From: Agrococcus carbonis
GTDB taxonomy: Bacteria > Actinomycetota > Actinomycetes > Actinomycetales > Microbacteriaceae
DNA: 64,000 bases
NCBI RefSeq assembly: GCF_900104705.1
Contig: NZ_LT629734.1
Location: 930,001-994,000, forward strand
Direction: 5' to 3'
Shown here: positions 8,604 through 17,084 of the stretch, one piece after another
Layout: the number at the start of each line of letters is the position of its first letter
Numbering within the stretch: the stretch's first letter is position 1
Notes under the pieces: model-generated
What the model was told of the DNA's origin: nothing
Database searches by the model: none
The model's input: only the letters and a program-made list of their open reading frames with translations
Made by a program: the position numbers and the translations under genes

Positions 8604-10051
8604 GACTGCTCCCTCTGCTGCTCGGCCTGCGCTGCCGGCTCGGCCTGCGCCTCCGCCGCGCGGCGGTCGGTCATCGTCGCGAGCGTCGCCTCGTCGCGGC
8701 GCTGGCGGCGGGTCTTCCTGCCGGGCTGCGGCAGGCCGAACATCGCCCGCACGAGCGGCGGCGCCGCGATGAAGAGGACGATGAACGACTGCACGACGAG
8801 GATGATGTCGATCGGCACGCCCTCGGCGGCCTGCATGCGGAAGCCGCCCGCCTTGAACGCGCCGAACAGCAGGCCCGCGAAGAACGTGCCCCACGGGGTC
8901 GAGCCGCCGAGCAGCGCGACGGTGATCGCGTCGAAGCCGATGCCGGCGTCGATGCCCGACGTGAAGCCGGTGGTGACGGAGCCGGTCACCTGCTGAGCGC
9001 CCGCGAGGCCCATGAAGCCGCCGGCGAAGACCATCGCGAGCATCGTGATGCGCTTGACGTTCATGCCCGCGTTGAGCGCGGCGCTCGGGTTGAAGCCCAC
9101 GGCGCGGAACTGGAAGCCGAGGCTCGAGCGGTTGATGAGCCACGAGCAGAAGACGACCGCCGCGACCGAGAGCACGAAGCCCCAGTGGAGCGAGAACGGC
9201 GGGCCGAAGAGCGACGGCAGCACCGCCGTCTCCTGCATGCGCGGCGAGATCGGGTTGTTCGACCCCGGGTTCTGCAGCAGCCCCGGCGTGCGCAGCATCC
9301 ACGTGATGAACCACAGCGCGACGAAGTTGAGCATGATCGTCACGATGACCTCGTGCGCGCCCGTGTAGGCCTTCAGCACACCGGCGATGCCGCCCCAGAT
9401 GGCGCCCGCGACGATGCCGACCGCGATCGCGACGAGCACGTGCAGCACGGGCGGGAGCGAGAACGAGAAGCCGACCCAGCCCGCGGCCGCCGCGGCCCAC
9501 AGCATCTGGCCGCGGCCACCGATGTTGAACAGCCCCACGCGGAAGGCGATCGCGACGCCGAGGCCCGCCGCGATGAGCGGGGTCGCGAAGTTGAGGGTGT
9601 CGGTGAGCGGCTTGATGAGCTGCGCGAAGCCGGCGTCGGCGCGCGACAGGTTGAGGATCGAGCCCTGGAAGAGCGCCGAGTAGGCGCCCGAGACGGCCTC
9701 CCAGGTGGCGGAGAGCATGTCGGCCGGGCGGGCGAAGAAGTAGCCGCTCGTCTCCTGCACGCGCTCGTCGGTGAAGGCGATCAGGATGCCGCCGACGACG
9801 AGGGAGGTGAGGATCGCGAGCAGCGCCATCACGAGATTGCCGCCCATGATGCGCTGGAAGGCGCTCGCCCACGGGTCGTCCTGCTCGACGCGGCGGTCGT
9901 CGGTGGGCGGCGCGACGGTCGGCGCCTGCACCTCGGCCTCCGCGGGCGCGTGCACGACGGTCGGGGCCGCGCCGGAGTCGGGCGAGCCGCCCGCGCGGGG
10001 CTGCGCGTCCGGCTCGATCGGGTCGTCGGCGTCGCGCGGCTTGTCGGTCAC
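8600..10051 (-). CDS. Nucleoside-type ABC transporter permease (first subunit)
   Basis: 483 residues. About the first 70 residues form a Pro-, Ala- and acid-rich, probably disordered cytoplasmic tail, longer than in most members. Then the BPD_transp_2 membrane domain begins (GGNLVMALLAILTSLVVGG), with the conserved AFRVGLFNIGGRGQMLWAA segment, followed by a short charged tail rich in Gln and Glu. GTG 10051 overlaps the ATPase stop (GTGA). The start is supported by coupling rather than by a strong Shine-Dalgarno. It should form a heterodimeric channel with the next gene product. Confidence 0.85.
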   Translation of the reverse strand: MTDKPRDADDPIEPDAQPRAGGSPDSGAAPTVVHAPAEAEVQAPTVAPPTDDRRVEQDDPWASAFQRIMGGNLVMALLAILTSLVVGGILIAFTDERVQETSGYFFARPADMLSATWEAVSGAYSALFQGSILNLSRADAGFAQLIKPLTDTLNFATPLIAAGLGVAIAFRVGLFNIGGRGQMLWAAAAAGWVGFSFSLPPVLHVLVAIAVGIVAGAIWGGIAGVLKAYTGAHEVIVTIMLNFVALWFITWMLRTPGLLQNPGSNNPISPRMQETAVLPSLFGPPFSLHWGFVLSVAAVVFCSWLINRSSLGFQFRAVGFNPSAALNAGMNVKRITMLAMVFAGGFMGLAGAQQVTGSVTTGFTSGIDAGIGFDAITVALLGGSTPWGTFFAGLLFGAFKAGGFRMQAAEGVPIDIILVVQSFIVLFIAAPPLVRAMFGLPQPGRKTRRQRRDEATLATMTDRRAAEAQAEPAAQAEQQREQS

Positions 10052-11571
10052 GCTGCGGCTCCTTCCGGGGTGTGGCGCTCGCCGGCCATCATGAGGCCGA
10101 GCGTGTCGCGGCTCGTGTCGGCCGGCACCACGCCGACCACGCCGCCGCGGTACATGACCGCGATGCGGTCGGCGAGCCCGACGACCTCGTCGAGCTCGGT
10201 CGAGACGACGATCACGGGGATGCCCGCGTCGCGGGAGGCGATGATCTGGCTGTGCACGAACTCGATCGAGCCGACGTCGAGGCCGCGGGTGGGCTGCGAG
10301 GCGACGAGCAGCGCGAGCGGGCGGCCGAGCTCGCGCGCGAGCACGACCTTCTGCTGGTTGCCGCCCGAGAGGGTCCCGACGTTCGTGTGGATGCCCTGCG
10401 CGCGGATGTCGAACGCACCGAGCTTCTCGGTCGCGAACTCGTCGCGCGCGCCGCGGTCGACCGTGCCGGCCGAGACGAACGGGGCGCCCTGGTAGCGGTC
10501 GAGCATGAGGTTCTCGGCGATCGTGAACTCGCCCACGAGGCCGTCGACCTTCCGGTCCTCGGGCACGAAGCCGACGCCCGCGTCGAGCACGTCGCGCACC
10601 GACTTGCCGAGCAGCTCGCGGCCGTTGAGGCGCACGGAGCCGGATGCCTTGGGCTGGAGGCCGAGGATCGCCTCGGTGAGCTCGGTCTGGCCGTTGCCCT
10701 GCACGCCGGCGATGCACAGCACCTCGCCGCCGCGCACCGTGAAGGAGACGTCGTTCACGACCTTCTGGCCGAGCGCGTCGAGCACCGTGAGCCCGGCGAC
10801 CTCGAGCGTGTTGTCGGTGAGCACCGGGGGGTTCTTCTGCACCGTCAGCTCGACCGGGCGCCCGACCATCATCGAGGCGAGCTCGGTGCTCGAGGACTGC
10901 GGGCTCGCCTCGCCGACGACCTTGCCGAGGCGGATGACCGTGATCTTGTCGGCGATCGCGCGCACCTCGCGCAGCTTGTGGGTGATGAAGACGATCGCGG
11001 TGCCCTCGTCGCGCAGCTGCTGCATGATCGCCATGAGCTCGTCGGTCTCCTGCGGCGTGAGCACGGCCGTCGGCTCGTCGAACACGAGCACGCGGGCGTC
11101 CTGCGAGAGGGCCTTGATGATCTCGACGCGCTGCTGGACGCCGACGGGGAGGTCCTCGATCTTGGCGTCGGGGTCGATGTGGAAGCCGAAGCGCTGCGAG
11201 ATCTCGCGCACCTTCTGCTTCGCGCCCGCGAGGCCGCCGAGCGCCCGCTCGTGGCCGAGCAGCACGTTCTCGGCGACGGTGAAGACGGGGATGAGCATGA
11301 AGTGCTGGTGCACCATGCCGATGCCCGCGCGCATGGCGTCGCCGGGGCCGGCGAAGCGCTGCACGACGCCGTCGAGCAGGATCTCGCCCTCGTCGGCCTG
11401 GTACAGGCCGTAGAGCACGTTCATGAGCGTCGACTTGCCCGCACCGTTCTCGCCGAGGAGGCAGTGGATCTCACCGGCGCGCACCTCGAGGTCGATGTGG
11501 TCGTTCGCGGTGAGCGCGCCGAAGCGCTTCGTGATGCCACGAAGTTCGAGGGACGAGTGCTCGGTGGTCAT
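10048..11571 (-). CDS. Nucleoside-type ABC transporter ATP-binding protein (two ABC domains)
   Basis: 507 residues with two fused ATP-binding cassettes, as in MglA/RbsA/NupO. Domain one has Walker A GENGAGKST at 40-48, a Gln loop HQHFML, a variant signature LPVGVQQR and Walker B VLVFDEPTAVL. Domain two has a degenerate Walker A (GVQGNGQTEL, no GKS), an intact LSGGNQQKVVLAREL signature and VASQPTRGLDVGS, the pattern usual for the second half in this family. It drives the two permeases downstream. It begins about 124 bases after the lipoprotein gene and its hairpin. Confidence 0.9.
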   Translation of the reverse strand: MTTEHSSLELRGITKRFGALTANDHIDLEVRAGEIHCLLGENGAGKSTLMNVLYGLYQADEGEILLDGVVQRFAGPGDAMRAGIGMVHQHFMLIPVFTVAENVLLGHERALGGLAGAKQKVREISQRFGFHIDPDAKIEDLPVGVQQRVEIIKALSQDARVLVFDEPTAVLTPQETDELMAIMQQLRDEGTAIVFITHKLREVRAIADKITVIRLGKVVGEASPQSSSTELASMMVGRPVELTVQKNPPVLTDNTLEVAGLTVLDALGQKVVNDVSFTVRGGEVLCIAGVQGNGQTELTEAILGLQPKASGSVRLNGRELLGKSVRDVLDAGVGFVPEDRKVDGLVGEFTIAENLMLDRYQGAPFVSAGTVDRGARDEFATEKLGAFDIRAQGIHTNVGTLSGGNQQKVVLARELGRPLALLVASQPTRGLDVGSIEFVHSQIIASRDAGIPVIVVSTELDEVVGLADRIAVMYRGGVVGVVPADTSRDTLGLMMAGERHTPEGAAA

Positions 11572-11647
11572 GGGCCTTCCTTCGGCGACGCTGACGGCTC
11601 AGGAGAATCTAGCCGGTGGCGGGCGCGGCACGCTCGCTCGGCTGGCA

Positions 11648-11685
11648 CGCGCGTGGGGGCCGGCAGGAGCCGACCCCCACGCGCG
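11648..11685 (-). terminator. Hairpin between BMP lipoprotein and ABC ATPase genes
   Basis: Perfect 12-bp stem (11648-11659 with 11674-11685) and a 14-base loop, with no U-tract. It sits just after the lipoprotein stop. A leaky terminator here would keep the binding protein more abundant than the membrane subunits, a common arrangement in ABC importers. Confidence 0.6.
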
Positions 11686-11695
11686 CGATGCCTGC

Positions 11696-12796
11696 CTACT
11701 GGGGGCTGGCGGGCGAGGTGACCTCGATCTCGCCGGCGATGATCGCCGCGCGGATCTCGTCGAGCTGCGCCTGCAGCTCGGAGTCGACCGCGTCCTCGAA
11801 CTCGTGGAACGGCGCGATGCCCACGCCGTCGTTCTCGAGCGTGCCGATGTAGGGCTCGTTCGAGAACTCGCCGGCGGCAGCCTGCTCGACGACCGTCTGC
11901 GTGCCCTGCGCCATGCCCTTGAGCACCGAGGTGAGGAAGATGTCGGCGTTCTCCGGCGACGTCTCGACGAGGTCGGCGTCGACGCCGACCATCGTGATGC
12001 CCGAGTCCTCGCCCGCGTCGCGGATGGCCTCGACGGCCGAGAGGAAGATCGGGCCGCCGACCGGCATGAGCACGTCGGCGTTCTGGCCGATGAAGGTCTC
12101 CGCGATCGACTTGGCCTCGACGCCGGCCTCGAAGCTGCCGGTGAACGAGCCCTGCTGCGTCTCGGCGTTCCAGCCGAGGATCTGCACGTCGGCGTCGTTC
12201 TGCTCGTTGTAGTACTCGGCGCCCTCGACGAAGCCGTCCATGAAGATCGTCACCGGCGGGATCTGGATGCCGCCCCACGTGGCGATGATGCCCGTCTCGC
12301 TGTACGACGCGGCGGCGTAGCCGGCGAGGAAGGCGGCCTGCGCGGTGTCGAAGACGATCGGCTGCACGTTCGGCAGGTCGATCGAGTTGTCGTCGATGAT
12401 CGCGAAGTTGATGTCGGGGTTGGCCTCGGCAGCCGCGGAGGTGGCCTCGGCGAGCAGGAAGCCGACGGTGACGACCATGTTGCAGCCCTGGTCGATGACG
12501 CTCGTGAGGTTGGGCGCGAAGTCGGACTCCGACTGCGACTCGACCTCGATGGCCTCGACGCCGAGGCCCTCGGCAGCCGCGCGCACGCCCTCGGCGCCCA
12601 GCTGGTTGAACGAGCGGTCGTCGAAGCCGCCCGAGTCGGAGACGATGCAGGGCTGGATGTCGACGGCGGGCGCCTCAGCGCCCGGGTCGGCGGACTCGGA
12701 CGGCGCCTCCGGTGCGGCGGCGCAGCCGACGAGCAGGAGCGCGGCGCCGATGGCGAGCGCTCCGCCGCGCACGGCGGTACGGGTGAACTTCCTCAA
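11696..12796 (-). CDS. BMP family lipoprotein, ABC substrate-binding protein (copy 1)
   Basis: 366 residues. The signal peptide ends in the lipobox LLVGC (Cys25), so the protein is anchored outside the membrane; a Pro/Ser/Glu linker leads into a Bmp/PnrA domain (SDSGGFDDRSFNQLGAEGVRA, then VGFLLAEATSAAAEANPDINFAIID and MDGFVEGAEYYNEQN). This family binds purine and pyrimidine nucleosides. I chose the TTG at 12796 because GGAGG lies five bases upstream and the signal peptide then has normal length; the frame stays open further upstream without a better start. It is the likely receptor of the ABC importer encoded downstream. Confidence 0.88.
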   Translation of the reverse strand: MRKFTRTAVRGGALAIGAALLLVGCAAAPEAPSESADPGAEAPAVDIQPCIVSDSGGFDDRSFNQLGAEGVRAAAEGLGVEAIEVESQSESDFAPNLTSVIDQGCNMVVTVGFLLAEATSAAAEANPDINFAIIDDNSIDLPNVQPIVFDTAQAAFLAGYAAASYSETGIIATWGGIQIPPVTIFMDGFVEGAEYYNEQNDADVQILGWNAETQQGSFTGSFEAGVEAKSIAETFIGQNADVLMPVGGPIFLSAVEAIRDAGEDSGITMVGVDADLVETSPENADIFLTSVLKGMAQGTQTVVEQAAAGEFSNEPYIGTLENDGVGIAPFHEFEDAVDSELQAQLDEIRAAIIAGEIEVTSPASPQ

Positions 12797-12852
12797 GGGA
12801 TCCTCCAGTGCAAAGGATGCTCGCCGCGACACGGCCGAGCGGATGATGCCCG

Positions 12853-12858
12853 AGCATA
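12853..12858 (-). promoter_or_regulatory. Putative -10 box of the importer operon
   Basis: TATGCT on the minus strand, about 57 bases before the TTG start of the lipoprotein gene. It leaves a leader of roughly 50 bases containing the GGAGG site. No convincing -35 was seen, so activation may be needed. Confidence 0.4.
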
Positions 12859-12896
12859 CGGCCGAGCCGCGCGCTCGAGGAGCGCGGCGGCACGAC

Positions 12897-12919
12897 CGCA
12901 ATGCAATCGTTGCAATGCG
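12897..12919. promoter_or_regulatory. Candidate operator, near-perfect inverted repeat
   Basis: Arms CGCAATGCAA and TTGCAATGCG, separated by TCG, match at 9 of 10 positions. It lies 10 bases after the end of BMP copy 2 and about 100 bases before the start of BMP copy 1. It is AT-richer than its surroundings and resembles a LacI- or GntR-type site. It could instead be a weak transcription end for copy 2, but it lacks a U-tract. Confidence 0.5.
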
Positions 12920-12929
12920 CGGGGCGCGG

Positions 12930-14012
12930 CTACGGGCTCGAGGGCGACTCGACCGTGATCTCGCCGGAGATGAGCTGCGCCCGCAGCGCCTCGAGCTCGG
13001 CCTTCGTGTCGTCGCTCACGCGGCTCTCGAGGTCGTGGAAGGGGGCGATGTCGACGCCGCCGTTCTCGAGGTCGCCGATGATCGGCTCGTCGGAGATCGT
13101 GCCGTCCGCGGCGTCCGAGACCGCGGTGACGACCGCATCCTCGGTGTTCTTCAGGATGCTCGTGAGCAGCAGCGGGCGGAACTCCGTCGGCAGGGTGTCG
13201 TAGCCGTCGTTGTCGACCCAGATGACGAGTGCGTCGCCGCCCGCGTCGAGCGACGCGCGGAAGGCGCCCTCGCCGACCTGGCCGGCGACGGGCAGGATGA
13301 CGTCGGCGCCCTGCGACAGGAACGCCTGCGTCTGCGACTGGCCGAGGCTCACGTTCTCGAAGTCGCCCGTGAACGTGCCGTCCTGCGCCTCCGGGTCCCA
13401 GCCGAGCAGGCGGACGTCGGCGCCCTTGTCCTCGTTGTACCGGTCGATGCCCGCCGTGAAGCCGTCCATGAAGAGCGTGACGGGCGGCTGGTTGCCGCCG
13501 CCGAAGGTCGCGACGGTGCCGGTCTCGCTCACCGAGGCCGCGACGTAGCCGGCGAGGAACGCCGCCTGCGCGGTGTCGAAGACGATCGAGCGCACGTTGG
13601 GGGCCTCGACGATCTCGTCGACGATCGCGAACTGCACGTCGGGGTTCGCCGTCGCCTGCTCCTCCGTCGCCGCGGCGAGCTCGTAGCCGACGGTCAGCAC
13701 GAAGCCGCACCCCGTGTCGACGGCCGCCTGCACGTTGGGCGCGAGGTCGCTCTCGGTGGTCGAGACGAGGACGTTCGCGGTGACCCCGAGCTCCTGCTCG
13801 GCGCGCTCCATGCCCGCCCAGCTCGTCTCGTTGAAGGAGCGGTCGTTCAGGCCGCCGGAGTTGGTGACCATCTGCGCGCACTCGAGCGCGGATGCTCCCG
13901 AGGGCTCGGGCGCATCGGTCTCGGCGGCGGGCGGCGCGGCGCAGCCGGCCAGCAGGACGAGCGCGGCGAGCGCGGGCACGGCCAGCGCCGGGAGGGCGGG
14001 GGTGCGGGACAC
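12930..14012 (-). CDS. BMP family lipoprotein, ABC substrate-binding protein (copy 2)
   Basis: 360 residues, a paralogue of the next gene. Signal peptide with lipobox LLAGC (Cys24), then a PnrA-like domain (TNSGGLNDRSFNETSWAGMERA, VGYELAAATEEQATANPDVQFAIVD, MDGFTAGIDRYNEDKG). The two copies keep the same order of motifs but differ widely between them, suggesting different ligand preference with a shared permease. GTG 14012 has AAGGAG six bases upstream and a TACGAT -10 box further up, so this gene has its own promoter and may be expressed separately from the importer operon. Confidence 0.88.
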   Translation of the reverse strand: MSRTPALPALAVPALAALVLLAGCAAPPAAETDAPEPSGASALECAQMVTNSGGLNDRSFNETSWAGMERAEQELGVTANVLVSTTESDLAPNVQAAVDTGCGFVLTVGYELAAATEEQATANPDVQFAIVDEIVEAPNVRSIVFDTAQAAFLAGYVAASVSETGTVATFGGGNQPPVTLFMDGFTAGIDRYNEDKGADVRLLGWDPEAQDGTFTGDFENVSLGQSQTQAFLSQGADVILPVAGQVGEGAFRASLDAGGDALVIWVDNDGYDTLPTEFRPLLLTSILKNTEDAVVTAVSDAADGTISDEPIIGDLENGGVDIAPFHDLESRVSDDTKAELEALRAQLISGEITVESPSSP

Positions 14013-14039
14013 GGGAGGCTCCTTCTTCGGGGTGGCGCA

Positions 14040-14045
14040 ATCGTA
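14040..14045 (-). promoter_or_regulatory. Putative -10 box of BMP copy 2
   Basis: TACGAT on the minus strand, about 27 bases before GTG 14012, giving a short leader with AAGGAG. Confidence 0.4.
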
Positions 14046-14063
14046 GCCCCACGCGCGCGCCCG

Positions 14064-14081
14064 CGCGGGGCGCGCCCCGCG
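14064..14081 (-). terminator. GC palindrome after manC
   Basis: Perfect 18-base palindrome (arms CGCGGGGCG and CGCCCCGCG), about 40 bases after the manC stop on the minus strand. A second small hairpin, gacgc/gcgtc, follows at 14081-14096. Probable end of the manC transcript; no U-tract. Confidence 0.45.
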
Positions 14082-14121
14082 ACGCTGGCGCGCGTCGGGG
14101 CTGCCCGACCGGGCGACCGCG

Positions 14122-15234
14122 CTACAGCGCGTCGGTGTTGCCCGAGCGCCGCACGGCGTCGACGACCTGCTTGACCCGCTGGGCGTTGTCGGTCGTGGTG
14201 ACGAGCAGCGCGTCCGGGGTGTCGACGACGACGACGTCGTGGATGCCGACGACCGAGACGATGCGCTTCGACTGCGAGACGACGATGCCGCTCGCGGAGT
14301 CGGCGAGCACGGTGCCCTCGGAGCCGAGGATCGCGAGCCTCCCCCGACGGCCGCTGTTGTGCAGCTTCGCCACCGCGGAGAAGTCGCCGACGTCGTCCCA
14401 GTCGAAGTCGCCCGGCACGACGACCATGCGACCGCGCCGCGCGGCGGGCTCGGCGACGGAGTAGTCGATCGCGATCTTCTTGAGCTGCGGCCACAGTCGG
14501 TCGACCGCGGGCCCGCGGCGCGCGGGCTCGTCCCACGCCTCGGCGAGCTCCTCGATCTGCGAGGCGAGCTCGGGCTCCTCGGCGGCGAGCTCGGCGAGCA
14601 GCACGTCGGCCCGGGCGATGAACATGCCCGCGTTCCACAGGTAGTCGCCGCCGGCGAGGTAGCCCTGCGCGACCTGCGCCGACGGCTTCTCGACGAACTC
14701 GCGCACGAGGGCCGCGTTCGGGGCGCCGTCGACGCCCGCAGGCTCCCCCGCGCGGATGTAGCCGAAGCCGATCGCCGGCTCGGTGGGCGTGATGCCGATC
14801 GTCGCGATGTAGCCGGCGCGGGCCGCGACGACCGCCTCGGCCACGACGCGGCGGAACGCCCGCTCGTCCTCGATGACGTGGTCGGCGGCGAACGAGCCGA
14901 TCACGACATCCGGCTCGCGGCGGCGGAGGATCGCCGCGGCGAGCGCGATCGCGACGGTGGAGTCGCGCGGGTCGGCCTCGAGCACGATGTCGGCGTCCGC
15001 GAGCTCCGGGATCTGGGCCTCGACCGCGGCGCGGTGCGCGCGCCCCGTGACGACCATCGTGCGGCCGGGGCCCGTGAGCGGTGTGAGCCGGTCGTAGGTC
15101 GCGCGCAGCAGCGTCTTGCCGCTGCCGGTGAGGTCGTGCAGGAACTTCGGCGCGTCGGCGCGCGAGAGCGGCCACAGGCGCGAGCCCACGCCGCCGGCGG
15201 GGATGATGCTGATGAAGTCGTCGATGGTGGCCAC
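14122..15234 (-). CDS. manC: Mannose-1-phosphate guanylyltransferase
   Basis: 370 residues. Makes GDP-mannose from GTP and mannose 1-phosphate. The nucleotidyltransferase signature IPAGGVGSRLWPLSR is at 11-25 followed by PKFL, and the later GSFAADHVIED, FVEKPSAQVAQGYLAGGDYLWNAGMF and PGDFDWDDVGDFSAV segments are typical of the GMP family; there is no C-terminal mannose-6-phosphate isomerase domain. GTG 15234 is preceded by TAGGCT at six bases, a leaderless start. The gene is divergent from a GDP-mannose-type glycosyltransferase, its probable customer. Confidence 0.88.
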   Translation of the reverse strand: MATIDDFISIIPAGGVGSRLWPLSRADAPKFLHDLTGSGKTLLRATYDRLTPLTGPGRTMVVTGRAHRAAVEAQIPELADADIVLEADPRDSTVAIALAAAILRRREPDVVIGSFAADHVIEDERAFRRVVAEAVVAARAGYIATIGITPTEPAIGFGYIRAGEPAGVDGAPNAALVREFVEKPSAQVAQGYLAGGDYLWNAGMFIARADVLLAELAAEEPELASQIEELAEAWDEPARRGPAVDRLWPQLKKIAIDYSVAEPAARRGRMVVVPGDFDWDDVGDFSAVAKLHNSGRRGRLAILGSEGTVLADSASGIVVSQSKRIVSVVGIHDVVVVDTPDALLVTTTDNAQRVKQVVDAVRRSGNTDAL

Positions 15235-15240
15235 GGAGCG

Positions 15241-15246
15241 AGCCTA
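15241..15246 (-). promoter_or_regulatory. -10 box, leaderless start of manC
   Basis: TAGGCT on the minus strand with six bases to GTG 15234. Confidence 0.55.
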
Positions 15247-15327
15247 GCCATCGCCTCCCAGCGATCTCCCACCGAAGGTTCACGCCACGTTCACCGCCCG
15301 CTCCCGGGTTCCGCACCTGCCCCGTCG

Positions 15328-15333
15328 TACGGT
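15328..15333 (+). promoter_or_regulatory. -10 box, leaderless start of the GT4 gene
   Basis: TACGGT with six bases to GTG 15340. It supports 15340 as the start instead of the far upstream open frame. Confidence 0.55.
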
Positions 15334-15339
15334 GACGTC

Positions 15340-16491
15340 GTGCGCATCGAGCGAGTGGCCATCGTCACCGAGAGCTTCCTGCCCACCGTCAACGGCGTGA
15401 CGACCTCCGTGTGCCGGGTGCTCGACCACCTCGTCGACACCGGCCGCGAGGCGATCGTCATCACCCCGCGCTGCGGCGCGCCCGTGCACTACCGCGGCGT
15501 GCCCGTGCACGAGGTGCCGTCGTTCGCCTACCGGCAGTTCCCCGTCGGCCTGCCGAGCCCGCAGGTCGCGGCGCTCCTGTCCCGCTTCCAGCCCGACGTG
15601 CTGCACGCCGCGAGCCCCTTCATGCTCGGCGGGCAGGCGATCGCCGAGGCCGCCCGGATCGGGCTGCCGAGCGTCGCCGTCTACCAGACCGACGTCGCCG
15701 GCTTCGCGCGCCGCAACCGCCTCGGCGCCGGCGCGGCCTTCGCCTGGCAGGTCATCCGCCTCATCCACAACAGCGCCGACCGCACGCTCGCGCCGTCGAG
15801 CGCCGCGATCGCCGACCTCGAGGCCGCGGGCGTCAAGCGGGTCCACCGCTGGACCCGCGGCGTCGACCTCGAAGGCTTCCACCCCGACAACCGCCAGGGC
15901 CCCGCCGCCGCGAGCCTGCGCCGACGCATCGCGCCCGGCGGCGAGACGATCGTGGGCTACGTCGGCCGCATCGCCCCCGAGAAGGGGCTCGACCGCTTCC
16001 GCGCGCTCGCGGGCATGCCCGGCATCCGGCTCGCGATCGTCGGCGACGGCCCCGGCATGGCCGAGACCCGCCGGCAGCTCGCCGACCTGCGCCCCGTCCT
16101 CCTCGGCCAGCGATCCGGCGCTGCGCTCCGCGCGGCGTACGCCGCGATGGACGTCTTCGTGCACACCGGCGCCGAGGAGACGTTCGGCCAGACGCTGCAG
16201 GAGGCGGCCGCGAGCGGGCTCCCCGTCGTCGCACCGCGCGCGGGCGGCCCGATCGACCTCGTGGCGCACGGCACGACCGGCTTCCTCTTCGAGCCCGACG
16301 CCGCATCCGAGCTGCGCACCGCCGTCGAGGCGCTCGTCGCCGATCCGGGCCTGCGGGGGCGGATGGGTGAGGCCGGCCGCCGTCGCGTGCTCGGCCGGTC
16401 GTGGCCCGCGGTCGTCGAGCAGCTGCTCGGCCACTACGAGGCGGCCGCGGTGCGCGCGCTCCGCGGCGTGGACGGCCTCGTCGGGGCGTAG
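15340..16491 (+). CDS. mgtA: GT4 glycosyltransferase, GDP-mannose-dependent alpha-mannosyltransferase type
   Basis: 383 residues with a GT-B fold. The N-terminal domain starts AIVTESFLPTVNGVTTSV, as in MgtA/PimB-type enzymes; the C-terminal domain has the GYVGRIAPEKGLDRF nucleotide-binding segment (about 207-221) and the E-x7-E region EETFGQTLQEAAASG. In actinobacteria this group transfers mannose to glycolipid acceptors at the cytoplasmic face of the membrane. Divergence from manC, which makes GDP-mannose, supports the donor assignment. The exact acceptor (glucuronosyl diacylglycerol or phosphatidylinositol mannoside) is not decided by sequence. Confidence 0.78.
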   Translation: MRIERVAIVTESFLPTVNGVTTSVCRVLDHLVDTGREAIVITPRCGAPVHYRGVPVHEVPSFAYRQFPVGLPSPQVAALLSRFQPDVLHAASPFMLGGQAIAEAARIGLPSVAVYQTDVAGFARRNRLGAGAAFAWQVIRLIHNSADRTLAPSSAAIADLEAAGVKRVHRWTRGVDLEGFHPDNRQGPAAASLRRRIAPGGETIVGYVGRIAPEKGLDRFRALAGMPGIRLAIVGDGPGMAETRRQLADLRPVLLGQRSGAALRAAYAAMDVFVHTGAEETFGQTLQEAAASGLPVVAPRAGGPIDLVAHGTTGFLFEPDAASELRTAVEALVADPGLRGRMGEAGRRRVLGRSWPAVVEQLLGHYEAAAVRALRGVDGLVGA

Positions 16492-16601
16492 CGGAGCCCT
16501 CGGCCCGAGACGGGCCTCGGCGCTGGCGTCGCGGCGGACGCGCGAGAGCGCCTCCGCTCCCACCTCCAGCGCGCGGTCCGGGACGGTGTTCGCCACGGGC
16601 A

Positions 16602-16607
16602 TAGGAT
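16602..16607 (+). promoter_or_regulatory. Putative -10 box of the sdh operon
   Basis: TAGGAT in the 155-base gap before sdhC, giving a leader of about 33 bases with GGAGGG at 16634-16639, seven bases before GTG 16647. Confidence 0.45.
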
Positions 16608-16646
16608 GGAGTCACCTTGCCCGGTCGAACTACGGAGGGAACGCGC

Positions 16647-17084
16647 GTGTCTGAGACATCGAGCAGCCTCACCCTCCCCGACCCCACGCCTCGGAGGACC
16701 ACGTTCAGCGGCACGCTGTATCGCGGCAACGAGGGCATGTGGTCGTGGGTGCTCCACCGCATCACCGGTGTGGCGATCTACTTCTTCCTGCTGGTGCACG
16801 TGCTCGACACCGCGCTCATCCGCGTGAGTCCCGAGGCGTACAACGCAGTGATGGCGACGTACAAGAACCCGCTCATGGGCCTCGGCGAGGTCGTGCTGGT
16901 CGGGGCGGTGGTGCTGCACGCGATGAACGGGCTGCGCATCATCCTCGTCGACGCCTGGCCGTGGGCGACGCGCCACCAGCGCCTGCTCTTCTGGATCGTC
17001 ATGGGCGCCGTCGCCGTGCTGATGCTCTACTTCACGCCGACGCACCTCATCAACGTGTTCTCGCCGGTCGAGGGAGGCCACTGA
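16647..17084 (+). CDS. sdhC: Succinate dehydrogenase cytochrome b subunit
   Basis: 145 residues, three membrane segments (WSWVLHRITGVAIYFFLLVHV, then LGEVVLVGAVVLHAMNGLRII, then LLFWIVMGAVAVLMLYF). The His residues in LLVHVLD and VLHAMNG are the expected haem b ligands. It anchors the flavoprotein and iron-sulfur subunits and passes electrons to quinone. GTG 16647 was chosen for the GGAGGG site seven bases upstream; an earlier start at 16617 would place that site inside the gene. The stop overlaps sdhD by one base. Confidence 0.9.
   Translation: MSETSSSLTLPDPTPRRTTFSGTLYRGNEGMWSWVLHRITGVAIYFFLLVHVLDTALIRVSPEAYNAVMATYKNPLMGLGEVVLVGAVVLHAMNGLRIILVDAWPWATRHQRLLFWIVMGAVAVLMLYFTPTHLINVFSPVEGGH

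Noticed and set aside
12897..12919. Rho-independent terminator of BMP copy 2
   Set aside because: The stem is AT-rich with a 3-base loop and no U-tract, so an operator is the better reading, though not excluded.
16617..16646. Earlier start for sdhC
   Set aside because: It would put the GGAGGG ribosome site inside the gene and add residues not typical of SdhC.
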